NCBI RefSeq assembly: GCF_001245615.1
Contig: NZ_CWKH01000001.1
Coordinates: 496,001-560,000, forward strand
Direction: 5' to 3'
DNA from: Mycolicibacterium neworleansense
GTDB lineage: Bacteria > Actinomycetota > Actinomycetes > Mycobacteriales > Mycobacteriaceae
DNA: 64,000 nucleotides
Below the pieces are notes generated by a model, which saw nothing but the letters and a program-made list of their open reading frames with translations, made no database searches and was not told the DNA's origin. Positions 9,078 to 17,211 of the stretch are shown piece by piece. The stretch's first letter is position 1, and each line of letters starts with the position of its first letter. The position numbers and the translations under genes were made by a program.

Positions 9078-9383
9078 GTGACCAACCTGGTGACATTGTT
9101 CAGCATGAAGACACGGCGCTACGTCGCAGTGGGCGCATTTGCGCTGGCCACGGGTGCCGCGGTGGCCGCACCGGCGTTCCTCGCAACGTCGGGTCCGGGC
9201 CCCGAGGTCTCGGCCCAGCCGGCCTGCCTGGCCTGGTTCGGCAACAAGGAGGACGGCAAGTGCCTGTCCTACTCGAACGGGATGCCTGCCAACGTGGGCA
9301 CGCCGTGGGTCGGCGTCGGACAGAACGGCGTGGTGACCGGCCCGCTGCTGCCGGGCACGTCGATCAACCAGGGGATCGGCTAG
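9078..9383 (+). CDS. Small secreted protein of unknown function
   Basis: 101 aa. A GTG start at 9078 has AAAGAGG 8 bases upstream (9063-9069); an ATG at 9108 (MKTRRYVAVGAFALATG) would give a more typical signal peptide. Either way the N-terminus is a Sec signal with probable cleavage near SAQP. The mature part is about 55 residues, with two Cys (CLAWF and GKCLSY) that could form one disulfide. This type of small exported protein (the DUF7155-like class, tentatively) is common in mycobacteria and has no known function. It follows dnaG at 62 bp and may share its transcript, which would end at the hairpin at 9410-9442. Confidence 0.75.
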   Translation: MTNLVTLFSMKTRRYVAVGAFALATGAAVAAPAFLATSGPGPEVSAQPACLAWFGNKEDGKCLSYSNGMPANVGTPWVGVGQNGVVTGPLLPGTSINQGIG

Positions 9384-9386
9384 CCC

Positions 9387-9650
9387 CTACCAGTTACGTT
9401 TCGCCGAAGCGTCGGTGCTCTCCTTCGTGGAGAACACCGACGTTTCCGCATCTATGGGGGTCAACGTGAGGAACTGCGGATCGGGGGAGACCCGATTGGC
9501 GATCTTGCGACGGCCGGCGTCCAGAACTGCTTTGGTGGCCGGGTTGGCGGCCACCGCGCGGTAGGTGCTGGCGATCTGCTCATAGCGGCGTCGCCCGGCC
9601 TTGGCGCCCAGTACATAGCCGACGGCGATCACGGCGGCATAGCGGATCAC
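9387..9650 (-). CDS. Small membrane-anchored protein (Rv2342-like)
   Basis: About 87 aa. The start is placed at a GTG at 9650 because the strand reads GGGAGGG five bases upstream; a longer version from ATG 9686 would add 12 unlike residues. The N-terminus is a short hydrophobic helix with the GYVLGAKAGRRRYEQI motif, common to small actinobacterial membrane proteins (YtxH-like), followed by a polar helix and an unstructured tail. M. tuberculosis has a similar-sized gene (Rv2342) at the same place between tRNA-Asn and dnaG. Function unknown; it may be a membrane-associated stress or scaffold protein. Its 3' coding end contains the large hairpin described separately. Confidence 0.8.
   Translation of the reverse strand: MIRYAAVIAVGYVLGAKAGRRRYEQIASTYRAVAANPATKAVLDAGRRKIANRVSPDPQFLTLTPIDAETSVFSTKESTDASAKRNW
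9410..9442. terminator. Hairpin (14-bp stem, 5-nt loop), probable terminator
   Basis: CGTCGGTGCTCTCC (9410-9423) and GGAGAACACCGACG (9429-9442) pair over 14 bp with one mismatch around a TTCGT loop. No T tract follows, which is usual in mycobacteria. It lies just past the stop of the rightward gene at 9383 and inside the coding 3' end of the leftward gene, so it could end the dnaG-side transcript. Confidence 0.6.
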
Positions 9651-9792
9651 GGTGTCCCTCCCAGACGACTGATGTGTGTGCTCCATCCTGCCTCACCGCC
9701 GCCCCGACGCGCCCGTCTGGGAGCGCATTGGCGGCAGCGGCGGTCCGTACGCTAGAGTCAACGCTCGGCCGCGGAGCTTCCGCGGAAGGTAG

Positions 9793-9865
9793 TCCCCTGT
9801 AGCTCAATTGGCAGAGCTCCCGACTGTTAATCGGGCGGTTGATGGTTCGAGTCCATCCGGGGGAG
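9793..9865 (+). tRNA. asnT: tRNA-Asn (anticodon GTT)
   Basis: A full cloverleaf can be folded. The acceptor stem is TCCCCTG with CGGGGGA, the D arm is AGCTC..GAGCT, and the anticodon stem CCGA/TCGG encloses CTGTTAA (anticodon GTT). The T arm is GATGG-TTCGAGT-CCATC and the discriminator base is G. The 3' CCA is not encoded. Its position beside the Rv2342-like gene and dnaG matches asnT in M. tuberculosis. Confidence 0.96.
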
Positions 9866-9887
9866 CAAGTTCTCCAGAATCCCAGGC

Positions 9888-10202
9888 CTAGGACTGGGGC
9901 CGGGTCTGCGCCTGACGGGCCGCCTGGGTAAGCGCCTCCACCAGTGGATTGGACGCCGACGCGAGAGCTTTCCGCTCCTCATCGGTCAATTGGTAGAACG
10001 TCCACACGCCCCAGGCTGCCGGCCGCACGTACACCGTCACCTGCTGCCTGTTGTTCTGCAACACGGCCGGCACGGGTACGGCGCGATCGAGGGTGGCCGC
10101 GCTGGCCATCTCCTCGGCGATCTGTTGGACGTTGACTGATTCCTGCAGTTGGTACAGCACGGCCTTGTTGGCGGGGCCTTCCATGGCGAGGAACCAAGCC
10201 AT
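9888..10202 (-). CDS. Conserved small protein of unknown function
   Basis: 104 aa starting MAWFLAMEGPANKAVLYQLQ. I chose the ATG at 10202 because AAGGAG lies six bases upstream; a longer frame to 10277 has no support. The protein is soluble in character, with mixed helices and a beta pair (QQVTVYVRPAAWGVWTFYQL), and shows no catalytic motif I know. It sits between tRNA-Asn and lppP on the opposite strand from lppP, with a shared promoter region of about 136 bp. No function is proposed. Confidence 0.75.
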   Translation of the reverse strand: MAWFLAMEGPANKAVLYQLQESVNVQQIAEEMASAATLDRAVPVPAVLQNNRQQVTVYVRPAAWGVWTFYQLTDEERKALASASNPLVEALTQAARQAQTRPQS

Positions 10203-10338
10203 CAGTGTCTCCTTGGGGTCAGTGGTTGTGAGCGGTGATACTTCGGTGATCGTGAGTCGGATCGCAAACAGTGTCACCTATCGACGCGCCGCCGTCAGCC
10301 CACTCGCTGAGCCGGGCTGATTCGCTACGCTCGAGGAT

Positions 10339-10830
10339 GTGCACCCACGGCTGATCGCCATCGTCGCCTTCGTCGGTCTATTCGCGGTTGGCTGCGGCTG
10401 GAGCCCGCCGTCGGCGCCACCGCCGAAGCCGGACACCTGCGCGCCCACCGACGGCCCCAGCGCCGACACCATCGCCGATCAGATCGCGAAATTGCCCGCG
10501 CCCGAAGCGGGTCGGCAGTGGACTCAGGTCAACACCGGGCACACCACCAACTGCCGGCTGTACTGGGTACAGGTAGGCCAGACCAACCCCGAGCCCAACA
10601 GCGTCGGGCAGCTGCTGTTCTTCGACCGGCAGACGCCGATCGGCCCGGCCACCCCGGAACCGCGGCCCTACATCAACGTGGTCACCAACGCCGACGACAC
10701 CGTGGTGGTGAACTACCAGTGGCAGCAGGGGCAGGACTCACCGAAGTCGCCGACCGGCATCGCCACCGTGCGGTTCCGGATCGGGGACGACGGCAAACTG
10801 GCTGCCATCGACCCGATTCCGAAGCCCTGA
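10339..10830 (+). CDS. lppP: LppP/LprE-family lipoprotein
   Basis: 163 aa. An N-terminal lipoprotein signal has a lipobox ending at Cys19 (GLFAVGC). The body carries the family's motifs: TxNCRLYWVQV, the QLLFFDRQTPIGPATPEP run, PYINVV, DDTVVVNYQWQ and GIATVRFRIGDDGKL. These align well with M. tuberculosis LppP (Rv2330c) as I remember it. It should be lipidated and exposed at the outer face of the cytoplasmic membrane; its role is unknown. The start is GTG 10339; a TACGCT hexamer about 8 bases upstream suggests a short or absent leader. Its stop lies 6 bp from that of the convergent acyl-CoA oxidase-like gene. Confidence 0.85.
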   Translation: MHPRLIAIVAFVGLFAVGCGWSPPSAPPPKPDTCAPTDGPSADTIADQIAKLPAPEAGRQWTQVNTGHTTNCRLYWVQVGQTNPEPNSVGQLLFFDRQTPIGPATPEPRPYINVVTNADDTVVVNYQWQQGQDSPKSPTGIATVRFRIGDDGKLAAIDPIPKP

Positions 10831-10836
10831 GACGTC

Positions 10837-12759
10837 TCAGCCGTTGACCAGCTCGGCGGGATCGAGCATCGCCGCGTAGCGCAGCTGCTCGGGGATGCCG
10901 AACCCGTCGACGAGGGTTTCGACGTGCGGGCGCAGTGACCGGCAGCGCTCGTTGATCCCGCGCGTCACGGCCTTGGCACGTTCGGTCGACAGGTAGCGGT
11001 GCTCGATGAACCAGGCCTTGTCGTCCTCGATGACCGACAGCGCGTACAGGTCGCAGACATCGTCGAGGAGTCCCCGGGCGGTGTCGTCCTCGCAGGCGTC
11101 GATGCCCGCTACGAACGCTTCCAGGATGACCCGGTCGATGTGCGCCTGTGCGGCATGCAGCACATGGTCCTGCACGGCGTTGAACGCGTCGAACGCCGAC
11201 ATCTCCTTGGCCTTGCCCTGCAGCCGTCGTGCCACCGAGGCCAGCATGTACTGCTCGCGGTCCTCGAACATCTTGACCTGGGTGCCGCGGTTGAACAGGC
11301 TGCCTTCCTCCTCGTTGTCCTGACGGGTGTCCAGGACGGTTTGGATGATGGTCTCTGCGGCAGTGCGTTTCAGTACCCGCTCGCCGGCGTAGTTGGCCGC
11401 GAACCGCACCCATTCGACCGGGCTCATGCCCTTGATGTCGTCGGCGTAGGCGGTCAGCAGTTCCTTGGCCACCAACTGGGTGAGCACATGGTTGTCGCCC
11501 TCGAAGGTGGTGAACACGTCGGTGTCGGCACGCAGCGCGATCAACCGGTTCTCGGCGAGATAGCCGGCGCCGCCGCAGGCTTCGCGGGCCTCCTGGATGG
11601 CGCGGCTGGCGTGCCAGGTGTTCGCGGCCTTGAGTCCGGCCGCGCGGGCCTCCAGTTCGCGCTGCTCCTCGGCGTCGGGGTCGTCGGAGGTCTGCAGCTC
11701 ATGGCACTTGGCCACCAGTTCGTTCTGGGCGAACTGCAGCGCGTAGGACTTGGCGATCAGCGGCAGCAGCCGGCGCTGGTGTACCAGGTAGTCCATGATC
11801 AGAACTTCCTCGGTGCTCTTCGGTGCCTCGAACTGCCTGCGTTCCAGGGCATATCGGGTGGCGATGTCCAGTGCCACCCGTGCGGCCGCGGCGGCGCTGC
11901 CACCGACGGTGACCCGGCCACGGATCAGCGTGCCCAGCATGGTGAAGAAGCGTCGGCCGGGATTCTCGATCGGTGAGCTGTAGGTGCCGTCGGGGGCGAC
12001 GTCGGCGTAGCGGTTGAGCAGGTTCTCCCGCGGGACCCGCACGTGGTCGAACACGATGCGCCCGTTGTCGACGCCGGGCAGGCCGCCCTTGTAATGGCAG
12101 TCGGACGTCGTCACCCCGGGCATGTCGTTGCCCATGTCGTCACGGATCGGCACCACGAGGCAGTGCACGCCGTGGCCTTTCCCGTCAGGCGTGATCAGCT
12201 GGGCGAAAACCGTTGCCACCCGGGCGGTTTCGGCGGCGCCGCCGATGTAGTCCTTGCGTGCGGTGGGTGTGGGGGAGTGAATGACGAATTCCTGGGTCTC
12301 CGGATCGTAGGTGGCGGTGGTCTCGAGTGACTGCACGTCGCTGCCGTGGCCGGTCTCGGTCATCGCGAAGCAGCCCAGCAGGTCCAGGTCGATGAGCCGG
12401 CGCACGTACGCCTTGTGATGGCGTTCGGTGCCGAGGTTCTCGATGGCGCCGCCGAACAGGCCCCACTGCACCCCGGCCTTGACCATCAGCGAGAGGTCAC
12501 TCATCGCCAGCATCTCGATCTGGGTGATGGCTGCGCCGACGTCTCCGTTGCCGCCGTGCTCCTTGCGGAAGCCGTCCTCGGCAGCACCGGCCGCGGCCAT
12601 GATCTTGAGTTGCTCGCCCACCTTCGCGCGGGCGATCACCGTGTTGGGGGTGTAATGCGGTCGGAAAATCTCGTCCGACAACCTGGCTCGCATGGCGTTC
12701 TTGACGTCGCGCCAGCGGCCGTCCAGCGCATTTCGCAGATGTTCGGAAGTGGAGGTCAT
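10837..12759 (-). CDS. Acyl-CoA dehydrogenase / acyl-CoA oxidase-like flavoprotein (FadE type)
   Basis: 640 aa, much longer than a standard FadE (about 390 aa) and close to the peroxisomal acyl-CoA oxidase layout. N-terminal helices are followed by the FAD-binding beta domain (CFAMTETGHGSDVQ near 130-143) and then the C-terminal helical domain. The catalytic base candidate is the Glu in DVFTTFEGDNHVL near 425. An extra C-terminal helical domain of about 200 residues follows. It would introduce the alpha-beta double bond in an acyl-CoA, passing electrons to oxygen (oxidase) or ETF (dehydrogenase); the sequence alone does not settle which. It stands alone, convergent to lppP and divergent from the metal transporter gene. 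Confidence 0.9.
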   Translation of the reverse strand: MTSTSEHLRNALDGRWRDVKNAMRARLSDEIFRPHYTPNTVIARAKVGEQLKIMAAAGAAEDGFRKEHGGNGDVGAAITQIEMLAMSDLSLMVKAGVQWGLFGGAIENLGTERHHKAYVRRLIDLDLLGCFAMTETGHGSDVQSLETTATYDPETQEFVIHSPTPTARKDYIGGAAETARVATVFAQLITPDGKGHGVHCLVVPIRDDMGNDMPGVTTSDCHYKGGLPGVDNGRIVFDHVRVPRENLLNRYADVAPDGTYSSPIENPGRRFFTMLGTLIRGRVTVGGSAAAAARVALDIATRYALERRQFEAPKSTEEVLIMDYLVHQRRLLPLIAKSYALQFAQNELVAKCHELQTSDDPDAEEQRELEARAAGLKAANTWHASRAIQEAREACGGAGYLAENRLIALRADTDVFTTFEGDNHVLTQLVAKELLTAYADDIKGMSPVEWVRFAANYAGERVLKRTAAETIIQTVLDTRQDNEEEGSLFNRGTQVKMFEDREQYMLASVARRLQGKAKEMSAFDAFNAVQDHVLHAAQAHIDRVILEAFVAGIDACEDDTARGLLDDVCDLYALSVIEDDKAWFIEHRYLSTERAKAVTRGINERCRSLRPHVETLVDGFGIPEQLRYAAMLDPAELVNG

Positions 12760-12867
12760 ATCCGACGGTAACGCGTCGGGCGGTGGTTATAGGACGGTTG
12801 ACGCTCTATCTGTTGGGAAGGCAAGCCTTGCTGGACAAGCTCGACATCGCCGCGAAAGACTGGCGCC

Positions 12868-13602
12868 ATGCCGGAGTCTGTCGGTAAGTCTCTGTCTCCC
12901 ACCGGTTTGCCGCATGTGAGCTATCACCGCCATGCCGATGTCACCGGGGGCTGGCTGCGCGCGGCGACCTTCGGTGCGATGGACGGCCTGGTCAGCAACA
13001 CCGCGCTGATCGCCGGTGTGGGGGCCAGCGCCTCGGCCCAGACCGTGGTGCTCAGCGGCGTGGCCGGGCTGCTGGCCGGTGCCTTCTCGATGGCGCTGGG
13101 TGAGTACACCTCGGTCACGACCGCCAACGAGCAGGTCGATTCCGAGGTCAGCGTGGAGCGCCGGTCGTTCCGCAAGAACCCGACGGCCGAGCAGGCTGAA
13201 CTGGTGGCGATGCTGCAGGAGATGGGGATGACGCCGGAGACGGCGGCCAAGGCCACCGAGGAGATCCACCGCGACGAGAATCGGGCCGTCAACTTTCATC
13301 TGGTCCAGGAGCTGGGGGTGGATCCCCGCGAGAAGCCGTCACCGTGGGTGGCCGGGGCTTCGTCGTTCGTCCTCTTCGCGATCGGTGCGATCATCCCGCT
13401 CATCCCGTATCTGTTGGGCTTCGAATCCCTGTGGGCCGGCCTGGCTTGCGGCGGGGTGGGCCTGTTGATCGCCGGCGGGGTGGCGGCGAAGTTCACCCGC
13501 AAGCCGGTTGCCATCGCTGGGCTGCGGCAGCTGCTGTTCGGGGCTGTCGCGATCGCGGCCACTTATGCGGTCGGCATACTGGTCGGCGCCGTCATCACCT
13601 GA
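12868..13602 (+). CDS. VIT1/CCC1-family metal (Fe/Mn) transporter
   Basis: 244 aa. The VIT1 pattern is visible: WLRAATFGAMDGLVSNTALIAGV (helix 1), then a second helix ending in SMALGEYTSV. A cytoplasmic Glu-rich loop with EEIHRDEN follows (residues about 85-150, the metal-binding region in characterised VIT1 proteins), then three more helices. These proteins export or sequester Fe2+/Mn2+. Its stop overlaps the start of the phytase-like lipoprotein (TGATG at 13600-13604), so the two are translationally coupled. Upstream is about 108 bp shared with the divergent acyl-CoA oxidase-like gene. The direct metal is not identifiable here. Confidence 0.92.
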   Translation: MPESVGKSLSPTGLPHVSYHRHADVTGGWLRAATFGAMDGLVSNTALIAGVGASASAQTVVLSGVAGLLAGAFSMALGEYTSVTTANEQVDSEVSVERRSFRKNPTAEQAELVAMLQEMGMTPETAAKATEEIHRDENRAVNFHLVQELGVDPREKPSPWVAGASSFVLFAIGAIIPLIPYLLGFESLWAGLACGGVGLLIAGGVAAKFTRKPVAIAGLRQLLFGAVAIAATYAVGILVGAVIT

Positions 13603-14663
13603 TGCCGCGTCGAATTCTCTTGGCCGGCGTCCTGGCGTTGTCGGCGTGTGGTCCCGCGCAGGCCACGCCGCAACTGGACTATCTCGGCCAGCACCAGGTG
13701 GCTCACGGCGCGACCCTGGACGGCACGGTGATCGGCGGTTTGTCGGGAATCAGCTACGACCAGGCCGCCGATCTGTACTACGTCGTCAGCGACGACCGCT
13801 CCGCGAAGAACCCGGCCCGCTTCTACACCGCGCGGATCACGCTGTCGGACAACGGTATCGGCGATGTCGAGTTCGTCACCACCCATCCGTGGCTGGACCG
13901 CGACGGACAGCCGTTCGGCCCGCTGAACATCGACGTGACCCCACCGGCGGTGCCGCCCGACCCCGAGGCCATCGCCTTCGATGCCCGCAGGCAGCGGTTG
14001 TACTGGACCAGCGAGGGGGAGCGGCGCGCCGAGGGGCCCGGGGTGCCGCTCCTGCTGGACCCGTGGGTCCGGACCGCCGGCCTCGACGGCAGTTTCCTGG
14101 GCGAGTTCACCCTGCCCGGCGGGTTTCAGATGTCGGCCGACGAACACGGTCCACGGCGCAACAGTGCATTGGAAGGGCTCACGCTCACGCCGGGCGGGCG
14201 GTATCTCTGGGCGGCCATGGAGGGGCCCGGCTACGACGACGGGCCGCGGCCCGATGAGCAGCGTGGCGCGCGGACCCGCATCGTCCGATTCGACGCGGAG
14301 TCCGGGGCGGCCGACGGCCAGTACACCTATCCGCTGGACGCGGTCAGTGCGGGGCCGGGCGGCGACAACGGGTTGTCGGATCTGGTGGCGCTCGATGACA
14401 GCAGCTTCCTGGTGGTCGAGCGGGGCTACGGTACGCACGTGGCGGTCCGGATCTATCGGGCCTCGGTTGTCGAGGGCTCTACCGAGCTGACCAAGACGCT
14501 GCTGGCCGATCTCACCGCCACCCCGGGCCTGGCGCCGCTGGACAACATCGAGGGAATCACGTTGGGACCCAAGCTGGCCGACGGCCGGCAGTCGGTTATC
14601 GCGGTCAGCGACGACAATTTCTCGCCCACACAGGTGACGCAGTTCCTGTTGTTCGCGCTGTAG
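13602..14663 (+). CDS. Esterase-like/phytase-like domain lipoprotein
   Basis: 353 aa. The lipoprotein signal is short (lipobox LALSAC, Cys16). The mature protein matches the esterase-like activity of phytase family: GGLSGISYDQAADLYYVVSDDR, PDPEAIAFDA, the NSALEGLTLTPGG repeat blade, GDNGLSDLVALD and LDNIEGITLGPKLADG, consistent with a beta-propeller that binds Ca2+. In some bacteria this domain is reported as a phosphatase or esterase acting on phytate-like compounds. It is anchored outside the membrane. The ATG at 13602 was chosen because it overlaps the stop of the metal transporter, implying coupled expression. Convergent with the DUF1275 gene; a long palindrome lies between them. Confidence 0.85.
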   Translation: MPRRILLAGVLALSACGPAQATPQLDYLGQHQVAHGATLDGTVIGGLSGISYDQAADLYYVVSDDRSAKNPARFYTARITLSDNGIGDVEFVTTHPWLDRDGQPFGPLNIDVTPPAVPPDPEAIAFDARRQRLYWTSEGERRAEGPGVPLLLDPWVRTAGLDGSFLGEFTLPGGFQMSADEHGPRRNSALEGLTLTPGGRYLWAAMEGPGYDDGPRPDEQRGARTRIVRFDAESGAADGQYTYPLDAVSAGPGGDNGLSDLVALDDSSFLVVERGYGTHVAVRIYRASVVEGSTELTKTLLADLTATPGLAPLDNIEGITLGPKLADGRQSVIAVSDDNFSPTQVTQFLLFAL

Positions 14664-14680
14664 ACCGGCAAAGCTTGCGT

Positions 14681-14737
14681 CGAGATTGCGCTCAGGGTCG
14701 TGAATTTCGCCGAATCGCGACCCTCACGTCAATCTCG
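14681..14737. repeat. Imperfect long palindrome, probable dispersed repeat and bidirectional terminator
   Basis: CGAGATTG (14681-14688) pairs with CAATCTCG (14730-14737), and inside it AGGGTCG (14694-14700) pairs with CGACCCT (14718-14724). An outer pair, GCTTGC (14673) and GCAAGC (14750), may extend it. It fills the gap between two convergent genes. A related core (CGAATCGC..ACCTCACGTC) occurs near 37620 between another convergent pair, suggesting a repeat family. Confidence 0.6.
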
Positions 14738-14760
14738 GCGAGAGGGTAGGCAAGCGCGCG

Positions 14761-15447
14761 CTATTTCAACAGCGCGTGACGATCGAAGTAGAAGTAGGTG
14801 TAGGCCGCGGTGATCGCGCAGACCACCGTGGCCACCAGCAGCATCTGAGAGCCGCTGACGACGACGCTGATGAAGCCGCCGACGATGGCGCCACCGGCGA
14901 AGCCGGCCCACAACATGAAATATCCCAGCCAATCGCTGAGCTGGCCTCCACTGATGTGGCGTTCGATGCCCTGGCCGAGCTTTACCAGCGTCCCGGTCAC
15001 GTAACTCAGCGGGATAGACACCTCGCCGTCCTTGACGAACGACGTGTTCAGCGCGCCGATACCGAAGGCCACGAACAGGATTGGGATGTACGGAACGTCG
15101 CGGGCCGTCCAGCCGCGCTCGACGAGGTCGACCACTGTGGACACCACCAGCGCAAGCGTCGTCAGCACGGTCGCGCCGTGGGGGTGATTGACCCAGAGAT
15201 GGCGGCGGCACAACGATGCGATCACCACACCGCCGACGAAGGCGAGCAGCAGCAGCGCGGCACCGATCGCCAGCCACTCCTCGCCCTGAAACAGCCCGAG
15301 GAACGCCCGCTCGGTATTGCCCGTCATGAAGGTGACGAAATATCCGGCCGAATGGGTGAACGCGGCTGCCCCCAGCACTCCGGCCAGAGCTGCCAGTACC
15401 CACGACAATCGGGCCTCGCCGTCGAACTGTTGCGACATGTCACCCAT
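14761..15447 (-). CDS. DUF1275 (YoaK-type) membrane protein
   Basis: 228 aa with about six membrane helices. The DUF1275 pattern is present: AALAGVLGAAAFTHSAGYFVTFMTGNTE near the N-terminus and VPLSYVTGTLVKLGQGIER in the second half, with TGN and TG pairs at equivalent places in the two halves. The family is widespread; no transport substrate is established. A start three codons in (MSQQFDGE) is also possible. The gene is monocistronic in appearance, convergent with the phytase-like gene and 45 bp downstream of the MFS gene on the same strand. Confidence 0.88.
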   Translation of the reverse strand: MGDMSQQFDGEARLSWVLAALAGVLGAAAFTHSAGYFVTFMTGNTERAFLGLFQGEEWLAIGAALLLLAFVGGVVIASLCRRHLWVNHPHGATVLTTLALVVSTVVDLVERGWTARDVPYIPILFVAFGIGALNTSFVKDGEVSIPLSYVTGTLVKLGQGIERHISGGQLSDWLGYFMLWAGFAGGAIVGGFISVVVSGSQMLLVATVVCAITAAYTYFYFDRHALLK

Positions 15448-15492
15448 TGTCGGGAGCTGGCCGGCCGTCGGGGCGGGATTCGCCCCGAGGCG

Positions 15493-16704
15493 TCAGCTGT
15501 CGCTGCCGACGGTGACCGCGGTGGCCTCGTCGGTCAGCTCGTCGAGCTCGGACTCCTCGACATCGATGCCGACCAGGTGCGGCCGGGTCAGGGTCAGCAC
15601 GCCGGCACCGGCCAGCACCGCGGCCGCACCCACCCAGTAGGGCAGGTGCACGTTGACCTGCTCGCCGAGCACCCCGGCCAGCCAGGGTGCGACGGCGGCG
15701 CCGCCGAAGCGCAGGAAGCTGTAGGCCGCCGAGGCGACCCCACGTTCGACCGGGGCGGCCTTCATCACGGTCTCAGTGATCAGCGTGTTGTTGATGCCGA
15801 TGAACAGGCCGGCGATCACCACACCCGATGCCAGGACGGTCTTGGAATCCGTCCACACCGCCATCACGGCCAGTACCGCGGTGAAGGCGATCAGGTTGAG
15901 GATGAGCACCCGCACGGTACCGAAGCGGTGCTGCAGTCGCGGGGCGACCACCACCGAGGTGAACGCCAGCGCCAGACCCCAGCCGAAGAAGATCAGCCCG
16001 ATCTGATGGGCGGTCATGTTCAGCGGGAAGGGGGTGAAGGCCAGCAAGGTGAAGAAACCGAAGTTGTAGAGCAGCGCGGTGACCGCGACGCCGAGCAGTC
16101 CGCGATGCCGCAGCGCCCGGAACGGATCGGCCAGCGTGGTGGCACGTTCGGCGCGCGGGGTGGCCGGCAACAGGAACGCGGTGATCACCAAGGCGAAGGC
16201 CATCAACGCCGAGACACCGAAGAACGGGCCGCGCCAGGAGATCGAGCCGAGCACGCCGCCGACCAGCGGGCCGATCGCGATGCCCAGGCCCAGCGCCGCT
16301 TCATACAGGATGATGGCTTGCGCCACAGAGCCTTTCGCGGAGTTGACGATGGTGGCCAGCGCCGTGGCGATGAACAGGGCGTTGCCCAGGCCCCACAGGG
16401 CACGCCAGCCCACGATCTCCATCACGGTGTCGCTCATCCCGGCCAGGCCGGCGCCGGCGATGATGATCACCAGGCCGAGCAGCAGCGTGCGCTTGGGGCC
16501 GATGCGGCTGGACACCACGCCGGTGATCAGCATCGCCACACCCATCACCGCCATGTAGCTGGTGAACAGCAATGACACCTGTGACGGTGAGGCGTTGAGG
16601 TTGTCGGCTATCGGTTTGAGGATGGGATCGACCAGTCCGATGCCCATGAAGGCGACGACGGAGGCAAAGGCGACGGCCCATACGGCCTTGGGTTGGCGCC
16701 ACAT
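15493..16704 (-). CDS. MFS transporter (drug-efflux type)
   Basis: 403 aa with 12 predicted membrane helices in two halves. The N-half has the MFS loop signature SSRIGPKRTLLLG between helices 2 and 3 and the antiporter-like stretch LGLGIAIGPLVGGVLG in helix 5, which points to proton-driven export. The acidic C-terminal tail is cytoplasmic. It follows the MarR regulator by 18 bp on the same strand, the classic arrangement of a repressor with the efflux pump it controls. The upstream AGGAG is about 12 bases from the ATG, slightly long. The compound exported is unknown. Confidence 0.9.
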   Translation of the reverse strand: MWRQPKAVWAVAFASVVAFMGIGLVDPILKPIADNLNASPSQVSLLFTSYMAVMGVAMLITGVVSSRIGPKRTLLLGLVIIIAGAGLAGMSDTVMEIVGWRALWGLGNALFIATALATIVNSAKGSVAQAIILYEAALGLGIAIGPLVGGVLGSISWRGPFFGVSALMAFALVITAFLLPATPRAERATTLADPFRALRHRGLLGVAVTALLYNFGFFTLLAFTPFPLNMTAHQIGLIFFGWGLALAFTSVVVAPRLQHRFGTVRVLILNLIAFTAVLAVMAVWTDSKTVLASGVVIAGLFIGINNTLITETVMKAAPVERGVASAAYSFLRFGGAAVAPWLAGVLGEQVNVHLPYWVGAAAVLAGAGVLTLTRPHLVGIDVEESELDELTDEATAVTVGSDS

Positions 16705-16722
16705 CAGCGCGGTAACTCCTAA

Positions 16723-17208
16723 CTAATTGTCGTTCGGCAGAGCAGGTTCGTCGCGGTCTTCGAGGATCCGGCGGATGACGTCGACGGCGGCCGTCAACGT
16801 CTTGCGCTCGTCGGCGGTCAGTCGCTCGAGCCGCGGGTTGATCGCCGCGGCACGATCGGCCCTGGCCTGCTCCAGGGTTCGCCGTCCCTGATCGGTGATG
16901 CCGATCAATACCGCTCGGGCATCGCCGGGGTCGGTGGTGCGCGACACCAGGCCGGCGTCTTCGAGCCGGCGAACCTGGGTGGTCATCGTCGGCTGCGAGC
17001 AGTGGTCGAGATAGGCGAGGTCGGAGATGCGTGCCTCGCCCTGGTCCTCAATGGTGGACAGCAGCCGGGCCTGGGCCCATGGCAGCGGAAGTCGGGTGCG
17101 TTGGGTGGCCAGCCGATTCAACCGGGCGACGACCGACAACAGGTCGGCGCCGAGTTCGGTGTTGTCGGTTACCGTGACATCCTTGGTCGGGGTCGGCATG
17201 CCCACCAT
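16723..17208 (-). CDS. MarR-family transcriptional regulator (Rv2327-like)
   Basis: 161 aa. The winged helix is clear: LPWAQARLLSTIEDQGEARISDLAYLDHCSQPTMTTQVRRLEDAGLVSR (about 43-91), then the wing DPGDARAVLIGITDQGR and a C-terminal dimer helix. MarR dimers repress by binding palindromes and release on ligand binding. A perfect 7-bp inverted repeat (17212-17230) begins four bases upstream of its ATG, so it very likely represses itself and the downstream pump. It is also divergent, at about 97 bp, from the ECF transporter operon, as Rv2327 is from Rv2326c, so that operon could be a second target. The first ATG (17208) and a second (17199) are both possible. Confidence 0.92.
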   Translation of the reverse strand: MVGMPTPTKDVTVTDNTELGADLLSVVARLNRLATQRTRLPLPWAQARLLSTIEDQGEARISDLAYLDHCSQPTMTTQVRRLEDAGLVSRTTDPGDARAVLIGITDQGRRTLEQARADRAAAINPRLERLTADERKTLTAAVDVIRRILEDRDEPALPNDN

Positions 17209-17211
17209 ATT

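Noticed and set aside
13344..14663. A 439-codon phytase-like protein starting inside the VIT1 gene
   Set aside because: The first 86 codons are an alternative frame of the transporter gene. The lipoprotein signal begins at ATG 13602.
14776..16575. A rightward open frame of 599 codons, very rich in Gln, His, Arg and Asp
   Set aside because: It is the antisense shadow of the DUF1275 and MFS genes; composition is typical of reversed high-GC coding sequence and there is no domain.
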